A program made the position numbers and the translations under genes. DNA of 64,000 bases from Hymenobacter sp. GOD-10R (GTDB taxonomy: Bacteria; Bacteroidota; Bacteroidia; Cytophagales; Hymenobacteraceae): NCBI RefSeq assembly GCF_035609205.1, contig NZ_CP141184.1, forward strand, positions 1,950,501 to 2,014,500, given 5' to 3'. Shown here piece by piece: positions 43,190-51,871 of this stretch; the stretch's first letter is position 1; every line of letters begins with the position of its first letter. The notes under the pieces were generated by a model. That model ran no database searches, was not told the origin of the DNA, and saw only the letters and a program-made list of their open reading frames with translations.

Positions 43190-43549
43190 TCAGGCCTGCG
43201 GCGGGGCGGAGCCGTTGGCGTGCGGCTTCTGACGAATGATGCGAATGGAGTCCGACACCTCTTCCCATGTTAGGCGGAGTTCGTGCAGAAACTCCTGCCC
43301 GGTGGGCGTAAGCGTGTAGTATTTGCGGGGCGGGCCGCTCGTGGACTCCTTCCACGTGTAGTCGAGCAAGCCGGCATTTTTCAGGCGGGTCAGTAGCGGG
43401 TAGAGGGTGCCCTCTACCACGATCATGCGGGCGGCGGTGAGTTCCTCCAGCATGTCCGACGCATAGACCTCGCCGCGGGCAATGATTTCCAGGATGCAGA
43501 ACTCCAGAATGCCCTTCCGCATCTGCACTTGGGTGTTCTCTACTTTCAT
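43190..43549 (-). CDS. PadR-family transcription regulator
   Basis: A 119-residue winged-helix repressor. VQMRKGILEFCILEIIARG starts the DNA-binding domain, with LTAARMIVVEGTLYPLLTRLKNAGLL, in pieces, as helix-wing region and YYTLTPTGQEFL before a short C-terminal helix. PadR proteins repress stress and efflux genes until a ligand binds. It heads the PspC operon and probably controls it and itself. The start at 43549 is supported by a -7 box with three GTACT repeats upstream. Confidence 0.9.
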   Translation of the reverse strand: MKVENTQVQMRKGILEFCILEIIARGEVYASDMLEELTAARMIVVEGTLYPLLTRLKNAGLLDYTWKESTSGPPRKYYTLTPTGQEFLHELRLTWEEVSDSIRIIRQKPHANGSAPPQA

Positions 43550-43579
43550 GGCTGAGGCAGAAATCGGTGAAGAATGAGA

Positions 43580-43587
43580 CAAAGATA
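43580..43587 (-). promoter_or_regulatory. -7 promoter box TATCTTTG for padR
   Basis: Exact TAnnTTTG on the minus strand with TTGC (43610-43607) as a possible -33 element at 19-bp spacing. Confidence 0.6.
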
Positions 43588-43594
43588 GCAAAAG

Positions 43595-43633
43595 GTACTA
43601 TGCAAAGCAAGGTACTAAAGCAAAAAAAGTACT
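43595..43633. promoter_or_regulatory. Three GTACT repeats, 17-bp period (putative PadR operator)
   Basis: GTACT occurs at 43595, 43612 and 43629, exactly 17 bp apart, overlapping and extending upstream of the padR promoter. The bases around each unit are also A-rich and similar. Autoregulation by PadR is inferred from position. Confidence 0.5.
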
Positions 43634-43886
43634 GTATGAAATTCATGACCTTCTCACAGCTAGCGGGGTGTTTGGATAAAATAATGATATACAATAAGTT
43701 ATACGTAGGAAAAACTTTTACTCAGAAGTCAATAGAGTTGCTTTAATCTTCAAAGTGAGGAAGAATCTGAAAAAGCTAATGGTCTGATTTGTGTTAAGAT
43801 GGCTAGTAGTCGAGAACTTGGGACGCACTATAATTAAGTATCTTGCGTTCGACTGCGGATTAACCGTTCGTCTCTTTTCTTATTCT

Positions 43887-44990
43887 ATGCTGCACTTCTC
43901 TACTATTGCCAAACTACTTCTGGGAACTAGCCTCACGCTCGGCTTGGCAGCTTCGGCTGCTGGGCAATCGAAGGATGTCACTCCTAAATACAGCAATGAG
44001 TTTCTGAACATCGGCGTGGGTGGCCGGGCCCTAGGCATGGGCAAAGTGCAGGCTAGCTTAGCTACCGATGCTACCGCCGGCTTCTGGAATCCGGCTGGCC
44101 TAGCTAATCTCAAGAATAAGTACGACGCCGTGCTTATGCACTCCGAGTTGTTTTCCGGCATCGTCAAGAATGATTATGCGGGCTTTGCCATGCCTCTGGA
44201 CGATAAGACGACTATAGGGGCGAGCATCGTGCGCGTGGGGGTCGACGACATTGCCAACACGTTGGAACTCGTCAACTCTTACGGGTACATCGACTACAAT
44301 AAGATCACCTATTTCTCGGTTGCCGATTATGCCTTGCTACTCTCGTACGCCCGCAAAATCGGTAATGTAGAAGGGCTGTCTGTTGGGGTGAATGGCAAGA
44401 TTATCTACCGAAACGTTGGTGATTTTGCTAATGCATATGGATTTGGCATCGATGCGGGTGTGCAATACAACCACGGCAATTGGCGCCTAGGTCTTCTGGC
44501 CCGCGACATTACGACGACGTTTAACGCGTGGCAGATTAATACAGAGGCCTTCAAAAGCTCCGCTAATGTGGGCGTCCCAACTCCCAAAAACGGAAATGAA
44601 ATTACGCTGCCTCGCTTTATCCTAGGGGTGGGGCGTAGCTTCCAGTTACCCGGCCAGTTCACTGCTCTCGCCGCTGCCGATTTCGACATTACTACCGATG
44701 GCAAGCGTAACACGCTGGTCTCGTCTAGCTTTGCAAGCATAGACCCGCACGCGGGCGTCGAATTGGGATACAACAACTTGGTTTTCTTGCGCGGTGGCGT
44801 GAGCAACATCCAGCAAATTGACGCTTCCATTTCAGGCGAAAAGGAGTGGACCGTGCAACCTAGCCTTGGGGTCGGCGTGATGCTGAGCGGCTTGCGGCTC
44901 GATTTGGCGTTGTCGCGGTTGGCGGTTGAGAAGCTAGGTGGTACGAATGCCAACTCGATTATTGTCTCGCTCGGCTACGGATTCAAATAA
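43887..44990 (+). CDS. porV2: PorV2-like outer-membrane beta-barrel (T9SS)
   Basis: A 367-residue FadL-type barrel protein with a signal peptide (from ATG 43887, ending near AASAAGQS). The sequence YSNEFLNIGVGGRALGMG, then TDATAGFWNPAGLANLK, is the PorV/PorQ hallmark. The gene is directly upstream of the PorU2 sortase, and PorV is the known partner that shuttles T9SS cargo to the PorU sortase. An upstream in-frame ATG 32 codons earlier lacks signal-peptide features. Confidence 0.87.
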   Translation: MLHFSTIAKLLLGTSLTLGLAASAAGQSKDVTPKYSNEFLNIGVGGRALGMGKVQASLATDATAGFWNPAGLANLKNKYDAVLMHSELFSGIVKNDYAGFAMPLDDKTTIGASIVRVGVDDIANTLELVNSYGYIDYNKITYFSVADYALLLSYARKIGNVEGLSVGVNGKIIYRNVGDFANAYGFGIDAGVQYNHGNWRLGLLARDITTTFNAWQINTEAFKSSANVGVPTPKNGNEITLPRFILGVGRSFQLPGQFTALAAADFDITTDGKRNTLVSSSFASIDPHAGVELGYNNLVFLRGGVSNIQQIDASISGEKEWTVQPSLGVGVMLSGLRLDLALSRLAVEKLGGTNANSIIVSLGYGFK

Positions 44991-45077
44991 CGAGCAGCTA
45001 GGGTACAACTTTTGATAAGAACACTGCCGAGTTGGGCAGTTGTCTGACCTATCCGTGACATTCCTATTTATTACCGG

Positions 45078-48000
45078 ATGCTACAACGTTACCGTTTTTA
45101 CCAGCTACTGAGTTGGTGCCTGTTTTTTAGCTTGTTCCTGTTGGGCACTGGCTCAGCGGTGGCGCAGTCAGGGCCTTATGGCAACGAGTGGATTGTGCCA
45201 GGTCAGCAATACTACAAGATCAAGGTTGCCCAAAACGGCTTATATAAGCTCGATTATCAATATCTGACGCAAGCGGGCTTAACTAGTGCCGATCCACGTC
45301 GGGTGCAGTTGTGGCGCCGAGGTAAGGAAGTCGCCATCTATGTCGGAGGCAATCAAGCCTCCTTAGACCCAACGACCTTCGTCGAGTTTTACGGGCAGCG
45401 CAACGACGGGCAGCTCGACCGGGGGATGTACAAACAGGCCAGCGACCAGCCGCACAACTTATACAGCCTCTACACCGATACCGCTGCGTACTTCCTAACA
45501 GTGTCTGCCACTGCACAAGGCAAGCGCATGAGCGAATCGAACCTAGCGGGTACGGGCACGCCGCATCCCTATCGGATGCAGACCGCTACAACTATTGAGA
45601 CGTTTCGTTACTCCGATATCAGCATGGATAGCTTTGTGTGGCAGGCGTGGGCTGAGCCTCAGGAGGGCTTTATGTCGGATCAGGCTCGCTCTACTTCTTT
45701 TCCATTTTTCTACGTGGATTCAATCCGGAGCATCTCGGCTAGCGGACCCAAACCACGCCTAGAAGTTCTCTATTCGGGCAACACGTCGGTCAACCATATT
45801 ACTAAGACATATATCCGGTACCCTGGCGGCGGTGATTCAGATAACCGAGACCTAGGTAACGTACAGTACCTCGGTTACTCGCAGACGAAGGGCCGTTTCG
45901 AGTTTGAGCGTTCCGATATAAGCCGGAACGGTCGGCTCACGCTATTTACCAAAAGTCAAGTACCAACCCCAACGGGTGGTATTGAGGATCGGTACCGAAT
46001 TGGTTACGAACGGGTTACTTACCCACAAACGAACCGATGGTTCGCTAACCGCCGGAGTGTAGCATTCTCCAACGATTCCACGCTGGGTGGGCAACCGTAT
46101 TTTGTGTTGGATACAATTCCAAGTACCACTCGGGGCTACGATGTGACGGATGCTTATAACGTGCAACGTATTGAGGGACAATCTGTCAGCGATACAAAAC
46201 GGGGCTTTGTCTTTCCGGCGGCGGTTAGTCGCACGCGGCAATTATTAGTAGCGGATATGGCCCGGCCACTGGTGCCGCTGCCTGCGCAGAGAATACGGTT
46301 CCGAACCATCACGCCCAGTGCCCATAACTTCCTGCTTGTGAGCAATACGGCCTTGATGAAACCTGTGGGCAGTGTTGCTAACCCAGTGCGCGCCTACGCC
46401 GATTACCGAGCTTCCATCAGTGGTGGTCGTTACGATACATTGGTTGTTACATCAGAGCAGTTGTACAACCAGTTTCACTACGGGGAAAAGTCAGCCCTAG
46501 CTATCCGGCAGTTTGCGCAGTGGATGCTAACTGACAGCCGCCCTAAGAGCTTGCTGCTCATGGGTAAGGGCCTGATTACGGGTGAATATTTGTATGCGTA
46601 TCACCGGCAAGCCCCTAACTCGTGGCCTGTTAAAGACTTAGTGCCGACAAGTACCCGTAGCGCTTCCGACGCCTTCTTTACGGCTGATTGGCAAAATGAT
46701 GATTACGTAGCAAAAATGGCCACCGGGCGAATTTCAGCGCAAACGCCAACAGATGTGCTGAACTATTTAAATAAGCTAAAAGAGCACGAAGCAACTGGCT
46801 TGGCCCCTTGGCGCAAAAACGTGCTACACTTGGCAGGTGGCGAAGATCCTAGCCAATTTGCTCAGTTTCAAGGTTATTTAAACAACTATAGGTTACACGT
46901 AGAACGGCCACTTTTCGGGGGGAAAGTCGTGAAGACCTATACCCGCTCCACGGTGGGTAGCTACGACAGCTTCCCGGTTAACATCAACATTGCGTCGGAG
47001 TTGAACAATGGGCTGTCGTTGATGACGTACTTCGGGCACGGCTCTCTGAATACTTTCGACCTGAACCTAGGTAACGTAAACGACCCAACCAATAACTACA
47101 ACAACAAGGGTAAGTACCCAGTCATGTTCTTCTATGGCTGTGCGGCGGGCAATGCTTTCACCATTGGCGATTCCAATATTTCCTTTGGTACCCAATGGAC
47201 GCTTGCTGCTGACAGAGGCTTGATCGGGTTCATGGCCGAATCTAGCTTTGGCTTTGACTCCAATCTGGATACCTACGCCGACCTGCTGTATAAGCTACTG
47301 TTCAACGAACCAGACTGGTACGGAAAGCCAGTTGCCGTAATTCAGAATGAAGTAGCACGGCGGCTCATGCCACTTTACGTGAGCAGCACTCCGGGCGGTA
47401 GCAACGCTGCGGGCATCAATATGCTGATGAGCACCATCTGGCAAGGCGACCCCGCACTGAAGCTCTACGCACCCGCAAAACCTGACTTTGTAACTGCCGA
47501 TAGTTTGTTGCAAATCAAGTCGATAGGCACAGAGCCCGTGCAGGCTTCATCGGAGAAATTTAACCTGCTGGTAAAAGTGAAAAATACGGGCAAGGTTACC
47601 TATGATTCGGTCCGCATCTCCGTTTCGCGTCAGATTACGGGACAGCCTCCCCGCTTAATTACGCCCAAGGCTTTCCGACAGGCGTGGCGCGATACCACGT
47701 ATGCTATTGAAATTCCAAATACAGGCCTTGTATTCGGTGACAACCGGTTTGTGGTCAATGTGGACTACAAGAACGAAGTAGACGAGCTTGATGAAACAAA
47801 CAATCAGGCTAGCATCAACTTCAGCTTTTTGCAAGGTGGCGTAACGGCGCTTAATCCACCCGAGTTCGGCATTGTAGCTTCTAACGCTGTGCATTTGGTT
47901 GGGCAGACTAATGACCTGAAAGGGGCCCAGCGTAAGTATGACATGGAGCTAGATACCGTGCCAACGTTCAATAGCCCACTGGTGCGTCGCACGCAGGTCG

Positions 48001-50204
48001 ATGGTACATTGCTAGCTGAGTGGCGCCCCACGCTTCCGTCCATCGCCGGGCGCGACAGTGTGGTGTGGTACTGGCGTTTGCGCTTCCAAGCGCCGCAGAC
48101 GGGTGAGAACCCTGAGTGGGCTACTAGCTCTTTCCGGGTAATTACGGGTAGTGCCGGCGGCTGGTCGCAGAGCCATCATGGGCAGTTTCAGCGCGATGCA
48201 CTTACGGATGGGTTGAACGTGGCGGCGCCATCGGGTAAGTGGGCCTTCAGTGAAGTGACGCAGGGACTAACGTTGCGTACGCAGGGAGGAAGCACTGGAG
48301 CAGGACCAACTTTCCAGAATTCATATGGTATTACGGTGCTCAATAGCAGCAGCCCTTACGTGAATAACTGTTCGACAGGGTTGCCCAATATATTGGTGGC
48401 CGTGTTTAACGGGCGTTCTTTCAAGCGCGTGCCGAAGTTTGGCAACCGCTATTACATGTGCGGTCAGGAAGATCAGTTCTTCTATCATTTCGCCAGCAGC
48501 GGCTCAGATAATATCAATACATCAGCTGAGCAAAACAGGCTGCTAGAACTGCTCAATGAAGTGCCGGAAGGTGCTTACGTGGCCATGGTTTCTATGAACC
48601 GGGTAAACTTCTCCACGTTTACGCCCGCGTTGAAGGCAAAACTAGCAAGCCTCGGCTCGCGACTTATTAATCAGTTGCAGGATGGTGACCCATTTGCTTT
48701 CGTAGGGCAAGCAGGAGCCGGTGCTAACCCCGTGCAGGAACTTAGCTACGACGCAAGCAGCACGGTGCCGCGGGCTGAACAAGTAGTTGCGCTAAGTGCT
48801 ACTATGCGTACCCAGACCGGAAAAGCAACCATCACCTCCACGCGCATCGGGCCGGCTCAGCAGTGGAATACGCTCTACCACACCGTCCGGACGGAAGCTT
48901 CTGATAGCTACACGCTACGCCTCGTAGGGATTGATGCGGCTGGTACAGAGACGGTGCTAAACTCGAACGTAACCAACCGAGCTCTGGCGCTCAGTAGCGT
49001 ATCAGCTAAGGAATATCCGTACTTACAACTCGTGCTGGAGTTGCGCGATACCCTCAACCGGACGGCGCCACAGTTGGAGCAATGGCTGGTCGCATACCAG
49101 GGAGTTCCTGAGGGCGTTGTACGGCGTGACCTAGTAACGCCTGTCACGGCTTACGATGCCGCTACGCTGCTACAACAGGCCACTACAACGGGCTACATTA
49201 CGTTGCCGGTTACCTTCCAGAACGTATCCGCCGTGGACTTTGGCACTCCGCTGAAAGCTAGGATTACGGTTCGTGACGGCAAGAACGTGGTGCGCACGGA
49301 TGATATTACGGCTCCCGCTACGCTCAAAGCTGATGGATCGGTGGTGTTCCCCGTGAAGCTTAATGTAATTGGGCTCACTGGGACTATTACGGGGGAGGTA
49401 GACGTGAATCCACGCTTGCTGCCGGAACTGAACTACTTCAACAACCAGCTTCCATTGCCCCCTTTCACAGTACCAGATAACAACGTGCCACCGGTGCTAG
49501 ATGTAGCCTTCGATGGTTTGCATATTCTAAACGGAGATATCGTATCGCCGACGCCTGCTATTATGGTGCAATTGAAAGATGAGAACCGTCTTCAGCCGGT
49601 TACGAAGGCAAGCAACTTCAATCTGTATCTCACGCGGCCTGGCCAAGCAACGCCGGTGCAGGTAGATATGGCCAGCTCTAGCATTATCTTTAGTGCTGAT
49701 TCAACAAAAGGCATTGCTAGGGTAGAGTATCAACCAGGTAAATCAGCGCCCCTGCCCGACGGGGTATATACCTTGGAAGCGCAAGCCCGTGACGCCAACA
49801 ACTCGGCGGCTGGTACGGAGAACTACAAGATTTCTTTCGAGGTAATCAGCGCTTCGACCATCACGAACGTCTTTCCCTATCCGAACCCAATTACCAGCAA
49901 GGCTAAGTTTGTGTTCACCCTGACGGGCTCTGAACTGCCGCGCAACATGAAGATTCAGATCATGACGCTGACAGGCAAGGTGGTGCGCGAAATCTTGATG
50001 AACGAGCTAGGTCCTTTGCACATTGGCAACAACATCACCGAGTATGCTTGGAACGGCACCGATGAATTTGGTGACCAGCTTGCCAACGGTACTTACCTCT
50101 ACCGCGTGGTGATGGACGACCCCACAAACCAGTTTGGGCATCGTCGCACTGGTACCGATAAGGCCTTTAAAAAGGATTGGGGCAAACTTGTGCTGCTTCG
50201 CTAG
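45078..50204 (+). CDS. porU2: PorU2-like T9SS sortase, C25 family peptidase
   Basis: A 1708-residue protein with a signal peptide (ending near GSAVAQS). After an N-terminal beta region there is a gingipain-type C25 domain (about 450-810): the catalytic His is in YFGHGSLNTFD (about residue 653) and Cys in FYGCAAGNAF (about 685). A CARDB-like domain and several Ig-like domains follow, and the C-terminus has a FlgD-like end with YPNPITSKAKF. PorU-type sortases cut the T9SS signal and attach cargo to anionic lipopolysaccharide; this long form is the second type found with PorV2. It follows porV2 by 87 bp. Confidence 0.88.
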   Translation: MLQRYRFYQLLSWCLFFSLFLLGTGSAVAQSGPYGNEWIVPGQQYYKIKVAQNGLYKLDYQYLTQAGLTSADPRRVQLWRRGKEVAIYVGGNQASLDPTTFVEFYGQRNDGQLDRGMYKQASDQPHNLYSLYTDTAAYFLTVSATAQGKRMSESNLAGTGTPHPYRMQTATTIETFRYSDISMDSFVWQAWAEPQEGFMSDQARSTSFPFFYVDSIRSISASGPKPRLEVLYSGNTSVNHITKTYIRYPGGGDSDNRDLGNVQYLGYSQTKGRFEFERSDISRNGRLTLFTKSQVPTPTGGIEDRYRIGYERVTYPQTNRWFANRRSVAFSNDSTLGGQPYFVLDTIPSTTRGYDVTDAYNVQRIEGQSVSDTKRGFVFPAAVSRTRQLLVADMARPLVPLPAQRIRFRTITPSAHNFLLVSNTALMKPVGSVANPVRAYADYRASISGGRYDTLVVTSEQLYNQFHYGEKSALAIRQFAQWMLTDSRPKSLLLMGKGLITGEYLYAYHRQAPNSWPVKDLVPTSTRSASDAFFTADWQNDDYVAKMATGRISAQTPTDVLNYLNKLKEHEATGLAPWRKNVLHLAGGEDPSQFAQFQGYLNNYRLHVERPLFGGKVVKTYTRSTVGSYDSFPVNINIASELNNGLSLMTYFGHGSLNTFDLNLGNVNDPTNNYNNKGKYPVMFFYGCAAGNAFTIGDSNISFGTQWTLAADRGLIGFMAESSFGFDSNLDTYADLLYKLLFNEPDWYGKPVAVIQNEVARRLMPLYVSSTPGGSNAAGINMLMSTIWQGDPALKLYAPAKPDFVTADSLLQIKSIGTEPVQASSEKFNLLVKVKNTGKVTYDSVRISVSRQITGQPPRLITPKAFRQAWRDTTYAIEIPNTGLVFGDNRFVVNVDYKNEVDELDETNNQASINFSFLQGGVTALNPPEFGIVASNAVHLVGQTNDLKGAQRKYDMELDTVPTFNSPLVRRTQVDGTLLAEWRPTLPSIAGRDSVVWYWRLRFQAPQTGENPEWATSSFRVITGSAGGWSQSHHGQFQRDALTDGLNVAAPSGKWAFSEVTQGLTLRTQGGSTGAGPTFQNSYGITVLNSSSPYVNNCSTGLPNILVAVFNGRSFKRVPKFGNRYYMCGQEDQFFYHFASSGSDNINTSAEQNRLLELLNEVPEGAYVAMVSMNRVNFSTFTPALKAKLASLGSRLINQLQDGDPFAFVGQAGAGANPVQELSYDASSTVPRAEQVVALSATMRTQTGKATITSTRIGPAQQWNTLYHTVRTEASDSYTLRLVGIDAAGTETVLNSNVTNRALALSSVSAKEYPYLQLVLELRDTLNRTAPQLEQWLVAYQGVPEGVVRRDLVTPVTAYDAATLLQQATTTGYITLPVTFQNVSAVDFGTPLKARITVRDGKNVVRTDDITAPATLKADGSVVFPVKLNVIGLTGTITGEVDVNPRLLPELNYFNNQLPLPPFTVPDNNVPPVLDVAFDGLHILNGDIVSPTPAIMVQLKDENRLQPVTKASNFNLYLTRPGQATPVQVDMASSSIIFSADSTKGIARVEYQPGKSAPLPDGVYTLEAQARDANNSAAGTENYKISFEVISASTITNVFPYPNPITSKAKFVFTLTGSELPRNMKIQIMTLTGKVVREILMNELGPLHIGNNITEYAWNGTDEFGDQLANGTYLYRVVMDDPTNQFGHRRTGTDKAFKKDWGKLVLLR

Positions 50205-50214
50205 ACGATAACAG

Positions 50215-50284
50215 AAGGTAAGCACTGAAAAAAGGAATGGCCTAGCTGCGCAGCTAGGCCATTCCTTTTTTCAGTGCTTACCTT
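50215..50284. terminator. 70-bp perfect palindrome overlapping the dfrA 3' end
   Basis: Arms of 35 bp (50215-50249 and 50250-50284) are perfect reverse complements without a loop, with A6 and T6 runs inside. The right arm includes the stop codon and last codons of the convergent dihydrofolate reductase gene. It should end transcription both ways. Confidence 0.85.
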
Positions 50285-50763
50285 TTTTGTAGTGTTACAA
50301 AGCTGAAGGCGTAGGCGTGCTGGTCGTCGGGCTCGTGCCGCTCGCGCGTTGTTTCGCGCCACTCATTGGAGTTGATTTCAGGAAAGAAAACATCACCCTC
50401 GAAGGCGTGGTGCACTTCGGTAAGATAGATGGTGTCGGCGGCGGCTAAGGCTTGGCGGTAGATTTCCGCCCCACCAATAACGAAGACTTGCTCATCCAGC
50501 TGGCGAGCTAGCTCCAGCGCAGTCGGTACTGAGTAGGCTACCGTGCAGCCCTCAGCTTGCCAGTCAGGGTGCCTGGTCACAACAATATTAGTACGCTTAG
50601 GCAATGGTCGGCCAATCGATTCGTAGGTGCGCCGACCCATCACGATAGGGTGACCTAGGGTCAGCTCCTTGAAATGGCGTAAGTCGGCGGGCAAGTGCCA
50701 AATAAGTTGGTTATCGCGGCCAATTACGCCGTTGTCTGCAACGGCTACTACGAAAGCGAGCAT
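50278..50763 (-). CDS. folA: Dihydrofolate reductase
   Basis: A 161-residue enzyme reducing dihydrofolate to tetrahydrofolate with NADPH. The chromosomal-type motifs are complete: VAVADNGVIGRDNQLIWHLPADL, in two parts, the catalytic acid in LPADLRHFKELT, VMGRRTYESIGRPLP, and the NADPH loop VIGGAEIYRQA. The last codons lie inside the long palindrome shared with porU2. No thymidylate synthase gene is adjacent. Confidence 0.95.
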   Translation of the reverse strand: MLAFVVAVADNGVIGRDNQLIWHLPADLRHFKELTLGHPIVMGRRTYESIGRPLPKRTNIVVTRHPDWQAEGCTVAYSVPTALELARQLDEQVFVIGGAEIYRQALAAADTIYLTEVHHAFEGDVFFPEINSNEWRETTRERHEPDDQHAYAFSFVTLQKR

Positions 50764-50889
50764 TTGATCAAGTAGAAGTTAACAACTCTATTCATTATCA
50801 GTTGAATAAAGCTGCTAACAGTGGTCTTTAAGAAAAGAAGGTGCAAGAACGATACAGGTGTTACGGCCTAGGTCTTCCTGTGAGGACTG

Positions 50890-51822
50890 CTAACTGGCAA
50901 TTACTTTCACACCGCGCAGGAATTCGGCAACGGGCATTCGTTTCTTCCCTTCTAGCTGCACATCAAGTAAGTCGAGCTGACCAGCTGCCGTCTGCACGCG
51001 CAAGTACGTACGACCGTCGGATAGCCATGTGCCAGCTGATCCTGTGGCTGCTTCGGTCTCGGGAAGCGCCGCTGCTTTGAACACCTTGAGTGTGCGGCCA
51101 TCTGGGAGCTGGGTGAAAGCCGTTGGGATAGGCGACAGGCCGCGGACCAAGTTGACGAGATCCGAAGCTGGCTGGGCGAAATCCAAACGGCCGGTTTCCT
51201 TCTGAATCTTGGGGGCCATGCGCAAATCACTGGTGGTAGCTTGCGGAAGGCTAGGCGCAGTGCCGGCCGCAATGGCTTGCACGGTGCGTAGGGCTAGGTC
51301 GGCTCCCGTAGTTTTCAGCTTCTCGTAGAGGGAGCCGAAGTCGTCGTCGGGTGTGATGGGCACTACGTCCTGGAAGATCAGGTTGCCCGTATCAATTTCG
51401 TGTTGTAGGAAAAAAGACGTAACGCCTGTTTCCGTCTCACCGTGGATGAGCGCCCAGTTGATGGGAGCTGCGCCGCGGTACTGGGGCAGCAGCGACGCAT
51501 GAATGTTGATAGATCCTAGCCGTGGCATGTTCCAGACGGCCTCGGGTAGCATGCGAAAGGCTACTACTACTTGCAGGTCGGCAGCGTAGCTTTTCAGTTC
51601 GGCTTGAAATTCTGGTGATTTCAGGTTAGTAGGTTGCAATACCGACAGACTGTGCGCTACAGCCGCTTGCTTCACGGCCGAAGCCGCAAGCTGCCGGCCG
51701 CGGCCGGCAGGCTTATCGGGCGCCGTCACGACGGCTACCACTTGGCAGCCCGACCAGCTGAGCAAAGATTCTAACGTGGGCACCGCAAACTCGGGCGTTC
51801 CCATAAAAATGATTCGGAGCAT
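50890..51822 (-). CDS. fmt: Methionyl-tRNA formyltransferase
   Basis: A 310-residue enzyme that formylates initiator Met-tRNA. The N-terminal MLRIIFMGTPEFAVPTLESL, then VTAPDKPAGRGRQL, and the folate site with HASLLPQYRGAAPINWALIHG, in pieces, are typical, and the C-terminal tRNA-binding part is present (VRGLSPIPTAFTQL, KVFKAA). No def gene is next to it; folA lies about 125 bp downstream on the same strand. Confidence 0.95.
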   Translation of the reverse strand: MLRIIFMGTPEFAVPTLESLLSWSGCQVVAVVTAPDKPAGRGRQLAASAVKQAAVAHSLSVLQPTNLKSPEFQAELKSYAADLQVVVAFRMLPEAVWNMPRLGSINIHASLLPQYRGAAPINWALIHGETETGVTSFFLQHEIDTGNLIFQDVVPITPDDDFGSLYEKLKTTGADLALRTVQAIAAGTAPSLPQATTSDLRMAPKIQKETGRLDFAQPASDLVNLVRGLSPIPTAFTQLPDGRTLKVFKAAALPETEAATGSAGTWLSDGRTYLRVQTAAGQLDLLDVQLEGKKRMPVAEFLRGVKVIAS

Positions 51823-51871
51823 AGGAAGAGGTGAGTGGCTAGGTGGTTAAATCAGTTTGGCTATTCAACCA

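Larger units (their letters stand above)
43550..43886. other. Divergent regulatory region padR / porV2
   Basis: About 340 bp without a gene. It contains the padR promoter and the GTACT repeats in the first 90 bp; the rest is AT-rich. A weak -7 box TATCTTGC for porV2 lies at 43839-43846. Confidence 0.5.

Noticed and set aside
43161..43694. 177-residue frame overlapping padR
   Set aside because: Another frame of the same DNA; the PadR reading has clear winged-helix motifs.
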